Numbered from the stretch's first letter, positions 11,129-23,020 are shown. The stretch: 64,000 bases of DNA from Undaria pinnatifida (GCA_012845835.1 JABAKD010000020.1:2428936-2492935); one strand, 5' to 3'. Program-made: numbers and translations. The notes: a model not told the origin generated them from the sequence alone.

Positions 11129-11835
11129 ATCTATGCGACCTAAAGCCCTTTCGCCCCCCCCCCCCCAATCTCCCCCACCCTCCCCCACCCCCCACCTCCC
11201 CACCCACCCCCCCCACCCCCACCCCATCGAACACCCCGCCCTCTCCTCACTGATTGTACGACTTACCCCAGGATATACATGATAAACTGGTGCATTCGTT
11301 CCAAAACCGCCACATTTATCCCCTTAACGGATGTATAGTTCCACGCACAGATTGAGCTGCCCCGCCCGTCCCGCCCCCCGCCCCCCCCATGATAAACTGG
11401 TGCATTCTTTCCAAAACCGTCAGATTTATCCCCTTGAAGGATTTATAGTTTCCACGCACAAATTGAGCTGCCCCACCCGTCCCCCCACCCCCGCTCCCTT
11501 TTGATCAAAACCAGGCTCCTACGTCCTTAAAAACTCCGCCCTCCCCTCACCGGTTCTTCGACTTACAGGATTCACTTGATAAACCGATGCATTTCCTTCC
11601 ACAGCTGTCAGATTTTGTCCCCCCCAGAAACGGGTTTTACAGTTTCCGCGCACATACTGACTAAGATCATCCTGTTGACCCTGATAGCTACACTGTAGTT
11701 GCACGGGGAGTCGCCGACCTGTATCCTTAATGAGGACACACAACCCGTAATACGCGCGATCGGAGTATCACACACAGCTTGAGTTTCGGCAAAGTATTCG
11801 ATCTCACAGCTGGAGTGTATTTTAATTTTTATAAT
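11129..11835 (-). repeat. Dispersed repeat, near-full copy C
   Basis: Reverse complement of the 25917-26663 copy over its whole length. It includes a C-rich (G-rich on its own strand) low-complexity stretch, two tandem modules of about 130 bp (each with TTTATCATG, a GGGGATAAAT segment and a GTGCGTGGAAACTAT segment), and the distal AGCTGTGAGATCGA core. No coding frame, terminal inverted repeat or poly-A tail is evident, so its class is unknown. The G-tract and tandem module may be subterminal structure. Confidence 0.85.
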
Positions 11836-11949
11836 AGACTTCCTTAATTTTGTCTTTCTCAGGGATTGCCCATCCCTGGCCTCTCAGAGCTCCAACTTCC
11901 ATATTACTTGCGGAACCTTTCCAGCTTTTCTTTGCTTTCCAGCTTTGTT

Positions 11950-12400
11950 CGATATACGAAACGCCAATAGTACATACCGGTACTACTACACCAGGTTTGT
12001 ACATACCATCAGATACTACGCTGTTGGATCACATGCACGCCCAGCTCAGATCAATCCGGCTATACATGGCCCAGCAGCGCAGCGTAGCGCCGTGCGGAGC
12101 CGTGCGGAGCCATGCGGTGCGGTGCCGTGCCCTTCGCTGCGGTGCTGTGTCGCTGCGCTATGTGCTTTCTTTCGAACATAGAGCAGTACCGGGTATAATG
12201 CGTGTTGTTGTGTACGGAGTACTACTTTTCCTCTTTTTTCTTTTTCTATATGTATTTGATCTTTTACGGCACCCTGTTTTTCCCCCCACGCAAATTACCC
12301 CCGTACTGCCGATCAGAACGTAACACCGGTAACAAAAGCACACAGCACAGCTGAGCGCAACAGGGCAATTTGCTCTGCACAAGCAGCTCTTGGCATTATC
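11950..12400 (-). repeat. GC-rich dispersed repeat, inverted relative to 31556-31830
   Basis: The right part (12300-12400) is the reverse complement of 31556-31650: a GCGATTTGATAATGCCAAGAG boundary, a CAGCACAG core and a GATCAGAACGT segment. The left part has the same GTGCGGAGCC / GGTGCGGTGCC-type short tandem units (12065-12155) as the CACGGCACAG-like units at 31740-32520. No coding function is visible. Confidence 0.7.
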
Positions 12401-12559
12401 AAATCGCTGTTCGCACCAAATCGTGGGCCTCTTCTTTCTGCCCCCTTTACGTAGTCTATGTTTTTAGTTGCATTCTTCCTTGCCTTGCGCGAGCGTAGCG
12501 GGCGGCGTCAGCCGCCCGCGGAGCGGAGCCCTTGTATAGACTATATACAGTACCTTGGA

Positions 12560-12615
12560 GTATGAATTTCGACAAAATCTTTGATCTCAGAGCTGGAGCG
12601 TACTTTAATTTTTAC
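12560..12615 (-). repeat. Short fragment of the dispersed repeat
   Basis: TTCGACAAAATCTTTGATCTC, CAGAGCTGGAG and TTTAATTTTTA match in order the end of copy C (11785-11835) in the same orientation. It is followed by ACAAGGGCTCCGC, which also recurs at 31476 and, reversed, near 12520. Confidence 0.65.
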
Positions 12616-14221
12616 AAGGGCTCCGCATGGGTGCCGGCGATACCCTGGCAGGTATCATGTGCATGACAAGCAGGTGCCGTATCTGATATGATATGGCCTC
12701 TGTGGGAGGTGCATATCATACGAATACGACAAGGGCGTAAAGGGTTGGTACGTTGGTACCACAAACGCGGTATTGTTATGTTCGTACTCGGTACTCGGCT
12801 TCACGACTACAGAACTGCGGAACATGGGGATGACTTTCTTCGTTGTTGCGGTGCAATCAGGACAGCAACCACAACTATTACTAGTGCGTCGCCGCGTAGC
12901 TCGAGTCCGCTTGGTGTATGTACTGAGTGAGATGGACGGCAGCCAACATGAAAAATCCGCAGGGACGATCGTGGAGTTTCGCGCGCTCAAAGGATTGCTG
13001 CCTTGCAACTGCTGTGCTGCAGGCAGCTAGCAGACGTGTCAGTGCTCGTACTGCCGTGTGTGTGCGGGGCAGTAGCCAGGATTCTTGTATGATACAACGC
13101 GATCGTGCGGGGAGAAAGCCTCATCGAACACTAGACAATTAATAGTCTATTCATTCATCATCATCCTATTGTCATGCGCTGCTGTTCTTACGTTATTACG
13201 AATCGGGAAGGGTGCTTCGACCGCGTATGCAATGCGCACCGACAACGGAGAAGACAGCGGGCTCGTCTATGCGCACTGCTTCTCCACCACAGCGCTCAAG
13301 GCATATACTAGCAGCCACAACACTCTGGGATGTGATTTTTTGGGGGGGTAAAAACCTACCGAGAGGTATCAGCTTGTACGTTCATACGTACGATTTCCGA
13401 GGATGCTTCTTGTCGTGCAACCGTCCTGCTATCGTCGCGATGCTTGGCAAGACGGACTCACGACACACAACAACCGCATAGGTGGCTGAACTAAATGCTC
13501 AGCAGGGTACTCACCACGAGATGTTTTCCTGCAGGTCACGGTGGCAAGATTACCGTTCCCGTGGTACAGCGCCCTTGGCCTGCTGGGTCTTTGCCTGTGC
13601 TCCTATACGTGATACGTGGCCAACCGAGGGGCTTTTCATGCTTTTCGCCGCTGTAGTTCCGCCTCCATCAAACGCCAAACCCATAAGGAACGCGCTCCCC
13701 TCGGGCGTGTAGGGAAGCGCAGCGCACGAGTTGCGTGGCAGGACGATACCCAATAGTGCTCTTATATACGTACTATCCAACCTCGAGGTGATAGCCTTGT
13801 ATATATCGCACGGGAGTGCAGGTGACAGCTATCCCCGGAGTGTCAAACCCACGTTCGCTCAATCACGCACTAGGACCGCACTAGACCACGGAGCCCTTAC
13901 AAGCATTGCACCTTTGGAAGGTCTTGCAGTGCGCATGCTGGAGGTGAGATTTTTTAGAGGTTTGCATGTGAGGGAGGTGCCGCAATGCGTCCCTGCCGGC
14001 CTAACTTCTGGTACAGTATCGGAGAGGGGCAAGTTTGGTCACTGAAATTCTAAAAATTCCCGTTTTTCAAGTGAAAGGCAGAATATTATTCAAGTACAAG
14101 GTTCCCCTCCGGGATGTGGGCATGGGAGTGGCGCAAGTTCATTAACAACACTGCCTGCGTAAAATGATATGTGGTACAGTATCAATAGTACGACAACAGT
14201 TGTTCGGAGTCATTTAAGATT
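12616..14221. other. Intergenic stretch with no secure gene
   Basis: Two weak signals only. First, a minus-strand open stretch at 13550-13780 with a protein-like composition (a PYTPEGSAFLMGLAFDGGG segment) and a possible donor near 13553; it matches no family I know. Second, on the minus strand about 13900-13830, a tRNA-like pair of a TGGTCTAGTGCGG A-box look-alike and a GGTTTGACACTCC B-box look-alike that cannot form a good acceptor stem. Neither is called as a gene. Confidence 0.3.
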
Positions 14222-14222
14222 G

Positions 14223-14354
14223 GCATTCAACCGTAGGTACTGTAATCCTGCGCGACGGGATCGTACACGATATTGCACGAATTTTGCATTCAACCGCAGT
14301 ACTGGAGTGTGCTGTAGTGCTGCGCGATGGGATCGTACAGGACATTGCACGAAT
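14223..14354 (-). repeat. 63-bp tandem duplication at the 3' end of the Helitron OTU region
   Basis: Two copies, each beginning GCATTCAACCG and ending ATTGCACGAATTT on the plus strand. On the Helitron strand each encodes a variant of NSCNVLYDPIAQ then YSTL, so the duplication repeats the end of the coding region. Confidence 0.8.
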
Positions 14355-14732
14355 TTGGTTCGGGGGGCGAGCTTGGATAGGATGTACCTGCATATATTGC
14401 GTTGATGTCGATGTTGAACAAACGGTTGGCAGCGATAATTTCAACATGTGTGCCGTAAGCGTATGCGTTGGACATGAGGTTGAGGTAGTGACCCACTGAA
14501 TCATAGAGTTCGTCGGGCTGTCCACGGGCAGCGACAGATTCGTTTCGAAAATTCCGCCTTAAATATCATCGAATGACATACCGAATAAGGGTATTGGATC
14601 ATGCAGGTGATCACGGATGTGTTCAGTATTTGCTGTCGGGTAACGAAGTGTTTGTCAGGGTGTCCATGCACTTTGCGAGCAATGCAACGAAGCAAGCAGG
14701 CACCATCTCCTACCTCATTAACAATGAACCAG

Positions 14733-14745
14733 TTGTTGTTGTCAG

Positions 14746-14779
<34 letters not shown>

Positions 14780-14782
14780 GCT
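14733..14782 (-). repeat. (AAC)n microsatellite encoding poly-Asn in the Helitron
   Basis: GTT repeats on plus read as eleven consecutive Asn codons on the Helitron strand. It forms a linker between the acidic Ser/Asp-rich stretch after the helicase and the OTU domain. Confidence 0.85.
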
Positions 14783-17700
14783 GTTGTCGTCATCGCTGCT
14801 TATTTCGCCGTCTTTTTCGCTGTCGTTGTCGCTGCTGGTCTCGCTGTCGTTTTCATTTATTTTTGCATTATTATTACGCGCGGAAGGACTGACATTCAAA
14901 TGCAAGGGTTCTCTTCCAGTTGCAGCCAAAATGAACTCTCGAAAGACGACGTTGGCAACGTAGGGGACGTTGTCTACAAGCCTGTGTTCTTTGACGAGAC
15001 AGAGGATGTTGTCTCGCGAGGTGGTGCGGCTGAGAGCGACGTACAATTGTCCATGTGTGAAGACATCATCTCTGAGATCGAGGCCGACTTTCTTAAGTGT
15101 TTGTCCTTGCGATTTGTTTATTGCCATGGCGTAGCATAAACGGAGGGGGAATTGATGACGATGGAAAGTAATTCCTTTGGCGCCAATCTGACTTCGAAGC
15201 AAATTCTGGGTATTTTTACAATTGGAAACCCTTCTGCGATAACTTCCACATCAACGAAGGTAGCAGAGAGACCTCGTACGACTCCTTTTTTACCGTTAAC
15301 TAGGCCACTGCCAAAATTAATATTCCCGATGAACATTACCAAAGCTCCGATTTTAAGTTGCAAATCATGTGGAGGTGTGCCTGGTACAGTAACCGTGTTC
15401 AGGTATTCTACGGACACGACCTCCGGCATGTTTTCTGTGTCATCGGTCACGAGTCGGTCTGAACTCTTCTCGTGCTGTGCTTCTCCTGGCAACATGTTTA
15501 GAACGAATTCGTTGATTTCGTCTATGCTGTCATTAGTGGGTGCTAATATGCCACGATAATCAAAATTGTTGTGGTTTACTTGCAAAAGATCAGGATGAAC
15601 GGCTTGAATGAGGTCTTCGAAGTTAGTAGTACCCTTGATCTGGCACGTATGTTTGGAGCCGACAGGGTTTTTCGTTGTGTGCATGAGAGGTATAGCTGTA
15701 GACCCATCGGCAAGGGTTATAGGTTCAATGTCGCCTTTGCCAACGGCTAGTACAGTCTGCGCGTAGGGAATGTCTCCCCGATCTCTCATTGACTTTGTGA
15801 GACGGAAACGTTGTACATGTTTCCAGAGATGCGAGGACAAAAAAGCGTCATCGACAACGTCTGCAGCAGTACCAAACTTTACAATTGGTCCACACTGGCG
15901 CCAATCTCATGAGAAAACAATCGTTTTGCCACCAAAATGGAGGTCGTTGTCCATGAGATCTCTGGTCGTTAAATCTAAAGCTTCTGAAGCGTATTTGCTT
16001 GACATTGGGCCTTCGTCCCATATTAATAATCCGGCTCGTTTTAACACGTCAGCTGTTTGAGACTCTGCTTGGATATTGCACGTGCTACCACTAACTGCGG
16101 CTGGACCGAAGGGAAGTTTCAAAGTTGAATGCGCTGTGAGACCACCAGGAAGGATCAATGCCGCCATGCCAGTAGATGCGGTGCACAAGACGAGTGTTTC
16201 ACTTGCTCTAAGAGATGCAGCGATAGTCGTTTCAGTGAATGTTTTTCCGGTGCCGGCGGGAGCATCGATCATGTATACACCACCTGTCTCTTGTATGACG
16301 CTGGATGTGATGGCATCAAACACTGTTCTCTGTTCTTGGGTAAGTTGGGGGATAAGTTGATTGGACAACTCTTGCATTTGTTGTTGGTCGAAAGCCCCGA
16401 GCAAGCGGTCGAACTCTGTATTATCGTGGTGAACTTTGGGCAACCCGTATTTATCTGTCGTTCTGCCATGTTTGTGAAGCATGAGATCTATGGACTTTGG
16501 GGCAGCGTTAACGGCAGCGGCCTGTGCAAGATTCGAGGCGAAGTCTGCGGCAAGATCGTCTTGGAAAACCTCCCACAGGGCTGTTGCAGGTGCACCATGC
16601 AAAGTAAGCGTTGTGAACAGCTGACGCAATTCTATGGCGGTTGAAAACCCAATGGCTTTCTGCAGGCATATGGTGTATTGTTCAAGGCCATGAACGGGAC
16701 CCATAGCTCTTGCTGCATGTTCAAATGTTTCTTGGAGGAGGCCATTGACTGTCTGGATACGCGTCCAGCTGGTCGCGGGTTTATGAAGTAAGAGCAGGCG
16801 TAGGAACCATATATCACCTTGGTCAGGGCTCATGTACTGAAGGCGAGCTACCACTGGCTTTGTCCGGGAATAGACAAAGTTGAGGTAGCGATCGCGCCAT
16901 TGCGTCGTGGACGTGCCGTTGTCGTCTGAGTTTTCGTCGTCGGTGGAGTCGTCACTCCTCGCACTGGCTCGCTTTGATGTTCGTTGTTTTGGTTTAACAA
17001 TGTATTGCTCGAAGTATTGTAGGTACGTTAACTCGTGAAATCGTGGGTAGCGAGGGCGTCCGAAGTACTTCATCAAGTTTGATACGGAGGCGGCGGCTAC
17101 GGATCGTTGGATCTCGGTAGAGTCTGCTTCGTCGAGCACAACTGGTTGCTCTCCTTGAAGGTGAACAAATAGTAAAACGACGGTGGGTGCGCGCTCTTGA
17201 GACCTAAATCCAAAAATTTGCCATATTGCCTCGGAGCTTGAAATGTAGCGTACAATGCGATACGCTTCTATTTCGTTGCCGTTGTACGTTATTTTTGCTC
17301 GAGTAGAGTCGGCCGGCTTATACGCATACTTGTATAGGTACGCAATGACAGCTCGTCCCGTTACCATGTCGACGCAAGTATGGCAATCGTACTTCATAAT
17401 CAAGTACGGGCTGTACGGCACTATAGATCGGTAGTCTATGGTCGTTTCCACGGTCTTGTTTTCACCGTTCTTGCATTTTATTGTGGCGTTGTCTTCGTTG
17501 TCTAGTCGGCGGTATTCCGCTCGGCCAGACTTTTCGTTGAGAGCGAGGCTGCTGCGAAACGGTTGGGGATAGTGCATCTTGCAATATTTTCTTTTGGTTT
17601 TGGAATCTGTTTTCATGCAAGGTGCCGAAGGGTTGAATGTACCACACTTCTTATGAACCATATACTGGAGGACTCTTCGTCGAAGTTCACCGTTTGCAAT

Positions 17701-19510
17701 ATGAGGATCTGGAAGGTTTGTCCATGTTCATTGGTCAACTTCTTGTAACTGCTCGGGGCTTGATCCTTCGAATTTTGATGATGATGTGGGCATGGACGCA
17801 ACCTCGGCCTTGGTACTCAATAACATAAAGCATGTAATGCATCTTGCCGAAGAGGTTGTTTTTAAGGTCTGCCAAAAGAGATCTGAGTTTCATTTTGAAA
17901 TCACGGTTGATCAAATCTGGGCGATTCATTCCTATTTGGCCTTTGTGTAAGTTTTCTACTATCTCTGGCCATTTGGGGTTTGCTGTGAACGTTACCATCA
18001 AGTGTGGCTTTTGGCTTTTCCCATACGTGTGACTACGGCCATTGCATCCAATTGCTTCCTTTTGCGGTTTGCCGGGGCCCCATGAAAACTGACTGGGAGG
18101 CGTTTTCCAACGGTAGCCTCTGGTGCAGCGTCGTTGATAGCGTTGAGTGTTGTGAGACGTTTCTTTGGAAGTTGCTTATCGCAATAAGAAAGAACTAAAT
18201 CATCTTGCCTTGCATAGGAGTCACAGGCATGTTCTTGAGCAAGCGTCGACAGAATTTGGAAAGCGGGCTCGCACAGGAGTCGTTGACGACAATATTGAAA
18301 AATCTGAACTGGTTTCCCAGTAGTTGTTGAGAGTGTGCGTGATTTCCTGTTGTCACCGTACCACCCTGGGCTCCAACCTGGTTCGCCAAAATAGTGCAAA
18401 AATGGGAATTGTAGAGATTCATATAAAACGGACCAGATAGGCACGAACCGAGGCTGGCCACATTCGTCAGTTGGACCGCTGCGCGGAAATGTGTAGACAT
18501 GCCTTTGGGCAGGTGTGCGGTAATTGTCTTTGTATAATAAAGCTGCAATTTCAGTGCGAGCGGTTGGTGTAACACGAGCCGTCTCCTCGAATGATATGCA
18601 CAGGTTGTGCTGTTCGCTCTGGTCGATTTCAAGGAGAAGGGTACGGTGTTGTTTGACCCACTTGTTGTCTTGTTTGATACGATTACTCAAGTATGTGAGA
18701 GTATCTGCATCTAGGTTCAGGCGTTTGGCGTTTGCTTGAAGTTCATTGTCATAGATGTACATTCTTGCTTGGTTGTTAGCTACGGTGCCTCCGTACGATT
18801 CACGGAAACTATCCATTACACGGTGATACGGTTTGCCGTGGAGCTTGAGCATGCTAGGGTATGAGGGTTGTGTCCAAGTGGGCGAAGGTGATGCTCCAAG
18901 GGCTGTCATCGCAAATGTGCCATTATAAGAGCGTTGGCGTTTCAGGAAACTAGGAGTGCTAAACACATCCTTAATATCTGGAGGAAGAGAAAGGAGTGGG
19001 TGCACGACATACTTGCCTTTGCTGCAACAGTTTATGTTTTCTTCTTTCCATTTCAGGGCACTGCAAAACTTGCACTGGGTATTGAGTGGGTTGTTCAAGT
19101 TCAAGTACCGAACACTGTGTGGATCGGGCAAGACGACAGAAAGATCTCCAAATGGAAGGACCCCAAGACGATGAGAACGTGAAACACGCGATGGTGGTGA
19201 CGATGGAGCCCTGCTCATTACGTAGAAACCTCTCTTCTTGTATTTTCTCTTGTATTACACCGTTAACCACGCGTTCCCTAGTTTGGCTTACGGAAATTCC
19301 TTTCTATGCCTTTCTATTCTCTGTGGGGATATGTCTCTTGCACTAAACCTTCTTTAACCACGCGTTCCCTGAAGAGTCACTCGTATGGCTTGGCAATTTA
19401 TTTCTATTCTCTGTAGAAGTATACTTCTCGCGTACTCGCTTGCTTTTCGCGTGCTCGCTTGCGCAACGCTCGATGTTCCAAGTTCAAGTTCAATGTCCAA
19501 TGTGGTGAGC

Positions 19511-19777
19511 CTAAGAAAGGTCCAGTTGTTCGCCCCTGGCGAGGCTCTCGCGGGGACGCTTGGAAGGGGTTGAGTTCCGGCTAGCGGCGAGGTTGCGAGA
19601 TCTCTGGGCGCTGTTTGTCGTCGCACGCACGTCGGCTTTCGTCGTGATCTCCTCCACCATTTGGCGGCGGCGCTTCAGGGCACAGCCGACGTGCCACGGC
19701 TTGATGCACGAAGCCACGAGGTGGTCGCCTTCGGAGATGAAGGCCTTGTCCTCGTCACGGAGGCAATCCTGACACAT
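19511..19777 (-). CDS. Small Cys/His-rich ORF upstream of the Helitron (88 aa)
   Basis: I do not recognise the product. The N-terminus shows a possible zinc ligand set, MCQDCLRDED then SCIKPWHVGC (C-x2-C about 20 residues before C-x4-H-x2-C), followed by a basic segment ALKRRRQ and a Ser/Arg-rich tail. It reads in the same direction as the Helitron and ends 290 bp before its first Met. It could be an extra Helitron exon, a captured host fragment or a decayed upstream ORF. Between it and the Helitron lies a short direct duplication (a CCACGCGTTCCCT motif at 19267 and 19360) and no other coding signal. Confidence 0.35.
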   Translation of the reverse strand: MCQDCLRDEDKAFISEGDHLVASCIKPWHVGCALKRRRQMVEEITTKADVRATTNSAQRSRNLAASRNSTPSKRPRESLARGEQLDLS

Positions 19778-20039
19778 TTTGCCAATCTGTAACGCGTGGC
19801 AACAATAATAGAGAAGGGAGGGCAGCGGAGGCGAAGCGAGTTTTAGAAATCTGGCTGAAATGTACTTGCACGATAATTATTTGTAAAATATCCACAAATA
19901 TCATACAAACGAAAGCAACATGCTGTTGTTGCTGCTACTGCTGTAGCTCTAAAAGTTGCGTGTTTTGTGTGTGATTTGAGCAGGGAAAGTCATTGTCGCG
20001 CAGCACCTACAACGTGGACATTGATGTTCTATCGGAGAA

Positions 20040-20645
20040 ATAACGTGTGCATTGATGTTATATCGGAGAAAAACAAATTAATACAACCAAAGTAATGACA
20101 AACAAAACAATATCGGAAAATTATCGGAAAAAAATCTACGAGATGATTGTTTGTGTGCGGATAGCGCTGTGCTGTGCTATGCTTGTGGTCAAACGGGACT
20201 TGTGGTGAAGTGGGACTTCCCTACAATAGGGAATTTGCTGAAACAATATCGAAAACAATATCGGGGAATCATTGGCCAAATACCGGAAAAAATATCGGGA
20301 ACAATATCGGAAAAAAGATCGGCGAGATATCGGGAAGAATATCGGAAACAATTATCGGAAAAATATCGGACAAATATCGAAACAAATATCGGGGAAATAT
20401 TCGACGATTATACTAAGCGAAAGCCAACTAACATCGGCATGCGCTTGTCGAGCAGCACCCCCTACGTGTCGTGTGCTTTGATTGCTGTTTAGAGGGCTGT
20501 GCTGCGCAATGCTTGTGGTAGTACGGGACTTTCGTACGATGATGGTAAATTTGCTGAAAACAATATCGAAAACAATATCGGGAAATTATGGGACAAATAT
20601 CGGAAAAAAATATCAGAAATAATATCGGAAACGACGGAGCCCTGA
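20040..20645. repeat. AT-rich minisatellite of ATATCGGAAAAA-type units
   Basis: Dozens of ATATCGG cores spaced 10 to 16 bp apart with A-rich spacers, in two blocks (20105-20405 and 20555-20630) split by about 130 bp of unique sequence. The array abuts the left arm of the exon-bearing inverted repeat. It creates several spurious Ile/Gly/Lys-rich frames. Confidence 0.85.
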
Positions 20646-20755
20646 ATTGTCTGACGTGTTGCTGAATTTCTGAAAATGTAGTGTGGTCCCAACGATTTCT
20701 TCTAATATATCTTCTGCTGCTTTTTTTCTGATGCTTTCCCGGATGTGTTTCACAG

Positions 20756-20874
20756 GTAAATTCTCCTCCACCGGAAAGGCTCTTTACGCGAACTTCCACC
20801 TCCACGAGACTGACTGTGTCACCAAGACCGAAGACGACACACCGGTCAATGCCAAGAAGCCCTCCTTCACCGAC
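20756..20874 (+). pseudogene. Isolated exon, plus copy, unknown protein
   Basis: Bounded by a CACAG acceptor and a GAC-GTAAGT donor. The open frame reads GKFSSTGKALYANFHLHETD then CVTKTEDDTPVNAKKPSFTD, with no stop and phase 2 in, 0 out. I do not recognise the family. No neighbouring exons of compatible sense were found, so it is probably a captured or relic gene fragment. Confidence 0.6.
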
Positions 20875-21049
20875 GTAAGTTGTGGTTCTCTCCCTGTATT
20901 ATTATCCAGTATCATCGTGTATTATCTTTCTGATTTGTTTATGATATTTTTTTTCGTACAAAATATCGAAAGAAAAATATCATAAACAAATCAGAAAGAT
21001 AATACACGATGATACTGGATAATACTACAGGGAGAGAACCCCAACTCAC

Positions 21050-21168
21050 GTCGTTGGAGGAGGGCTTCCTGGCGTTGACCGGTGTGTCGTCTTCGGTCTT
21101 GGTGACACAGTCAGTCTCGTGGAGGTGGAAGTTCGCGTAAAGAGCCTTTCCGGTGGAGGAGAATTTAC
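21050..21168 (-). pseudogene. Isolated exon, inverted copy of 20756-20874
   Basis: Same 119 bp on the opposite strand, acceptor CGCAG and donor GAC-GTGAGT. The frame is open and differs from the plus copy at only three residues near the end (ARKPSSND instead of AKKPSFTD). Both splice signals are kept in both copies, which argues either for recent duplication or for retained function. Confidence 0.6.
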
Positions 21169-22499
21169 CTGCGAAACACATCCGGGAAAGCATCAGAAAA
21201 AAAGCAGCAGAAGATATATGAGAAGAAATCGTTGGGACCACACTACTCCCAAACAAAACAGCACCACACGAAACGATGCGACAGGCAGCCATGAACACAC
21301 GGCAGTCAGCATGACGAAACGACACAGTGATATAACAATGACACGACATAGTCTCTCGGCTAGGTATACACGCACGGCCATGCACGCATGTGTTACAGAA
21401 GCACGCCGCAAACTTCACGATCTATCGACCTACTGCTGTGCGAAAATCGAACAAAAACTTCACGATCGATCGACCGAAAATATACGGACCGTTTTCGTAC
21501 TGATTTGCCATGTCGTACGATCCTTACATTTACTGGAAAAAAGAGTACAAAGTCGAGGAGAAATTATTTCTCCACGCCCAAACTAAACAGCACCACACCA
21601 AACGATGGGACAGGCAGCCATGAACACGACAGTCAGCATGACGAAACGACACGACGACAGCATAACGACTCGACATACTGTAGTCTCTCGGCTAAGAATA
21701 CACGCACGACCATGCACGCTTGTCTTACAGCAGCACGCCGCAGCGTTGACCTACCGAAAATGTACTGCTGTGCAAATATCGAACAAAAACTGCACGAGCG
21801 ATCGACCGAAAAATAAGGACCGTTTTCGTAGTTATTTGCAATGTCGTGCGATCCTTACATTTATTTACAGAAAAAAAGAGTGCAAAAAACCAGGGCTTTT
21901 CACGGGTCATGACCCGACCCGCGGGTCGGGTCAAGGGGGTTTCAAAATCTCGCGAGTCGGGTCGGGTCGGGTCATTACGTTTTAAAATCTCACTGGTCGG
22001 GTCGAGTCGGGTCAAGAGGTTTTCAAAATCTCGCGGGTCGGGTCGGGTCGGGTCAAGAGGCTTCAAAATCTCGCGGGTCGGGTCGGGTCGGGTCAAGAGG
22101 TTTCAAAATCTCGCGGGTCGGGTCGGGTCGGGTCAATAGGTTTTCAAAATCTCTCGGGTCGGGTCGGGTCATGACCCGCGAGATACGGGTCACTTCGCGG
22201 GTCAAGCCATAATGACCCGCGGGTCAAACCCGCGGATCTGGCCGGCGGGTCCGCCTTTTTCAACTTACAGCTGAGAGCCACATTGATGCCATGCAGGCGC
22301 CCCGCGGGTCGGGCCCGCGGGTCGGCCAATAAAATACAAACATTTTCGCTTCCTGCCTCCCTCGTGCCGATGCTCCCATCATATGCCATCACAGCGTGCA
22401 GAACAATCACCAGGCAGTAGCCCTAGCTACTCGTACCAAGGCATACAGCAGTGTGACGCGAATCCCGTACCTACTGAAGCCGTAACAACAGCAGTAATA

Positions 22500-22561
22500 T
22501 TACGGTCATACCAGTACGAAAAGTGACCAAACGTAAAAAGGCAAGGAAGGGCAGTCGTCGT

Positions 22562-22595
<34 letters not shown>

Positions 22596-23020
22596 CTGGC
22601 AGCAGCAAGTACCAGCAGCAGACCCCGGATTCTCGCGGATCGCAGCCGCTGCTGACAGACCCACCGCCCCAGTTGTGGGCTTGCTGCCGGAGGCGGCTCA
22701 GCTAGGCTGCTTGCCGGGGCTGGAGACTGCACAGATAGAAGATAGATACAGCAGTAGTAGTAGCTAGCTCGAGAACTATCATCATGCCAGTGCACGAAAT
22801 GTGACCAAACGTAAAAAAACAAGAAGAGCAGCCGTTGTCGAAGCAGCAGCAGCAGGAGCAGCAGCGCAGCAGTAGCAGCGCCCTGGCAGCAGCAAGCACC
22901 AGCAGCAGACAACGCATCCTCGCGGATCACATCCCCTGCTGACGGATCCACCGCCCCAGTTGTGGGCTTGCTGCCGGAGGCGGCTCAGCTAGGCTGCTTG
23001 CCGGGACCGGAGATTGCACT
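22500..23020. repeat. Internal direct duplication (about 230 bp each) with (CAG)n, inside hAT-like element 2
   Basis: 22500-22730 and 22790-23015 align from GTGACCAAACGTAAAAA through a CAG run to TTGTGGGCTTGCTGCCGGAG and CTAGGCTGCTTGCCGGG. The first copy has a short open frame (RKKARKGSRRQ then poly-Ser) with no conserved counterpart in the second, so coding is doubtful. Confidence 0.8.

Larger units (their letters stand above)
14222..19218 (-). pseudogene. Decayed Helitron: Rep (HUH) + Pif1-like helicase + OTU domain
   Basis: Reading the minus strand from 19218: a Cys-rich finger (CKFC then NCCSKG, about 19075-19005); the Helitron helicase-like N-terminal domain; the Rep signature LMVTFTANPKWPEIV and HAH (HUH, 17786-17794); Tyr-rich AYLYKYAYKPAD (17320-17340) holding candidate nicking tyrosines; a Pif1-type helicase with Walker A APAGTGKT (near 16240) and Walker B IWDEGPMSS; the C-terminal motif INKSQGQTL; an Asn-rich linker; and an OTU cysteine-protease segment DGACLLRCIARKV. 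At least four 1-nt frameshifts (near 18020, 17770, 15190 and 14620) and two in-frame TGA codons (near 17720 and 15910) break it. Helitrons move by rolling-circle transposition; an OTU domain is known from some Helentron/Helitron lineages. The element termini were not identified. Confidence 0.93.
20679..21245. repeat. Large inverted repeat (two 273-bp arms) containing an exon in each arm
   Basis: Arms 20679-20951 and 20973-21245 are reverse complements at well over 90 percent by eye, with a 21-bp loop. Each arm includes a 119-bp exon-like segment with its own splice signals, plus part of the flanking introns (T-rich before CACAG/CGCAG, and a distal segment ending TTTATGATATTT). The symmetry stops abruptly at TAGTGTGGTCCC on both sides. 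Confidence 0.92.
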
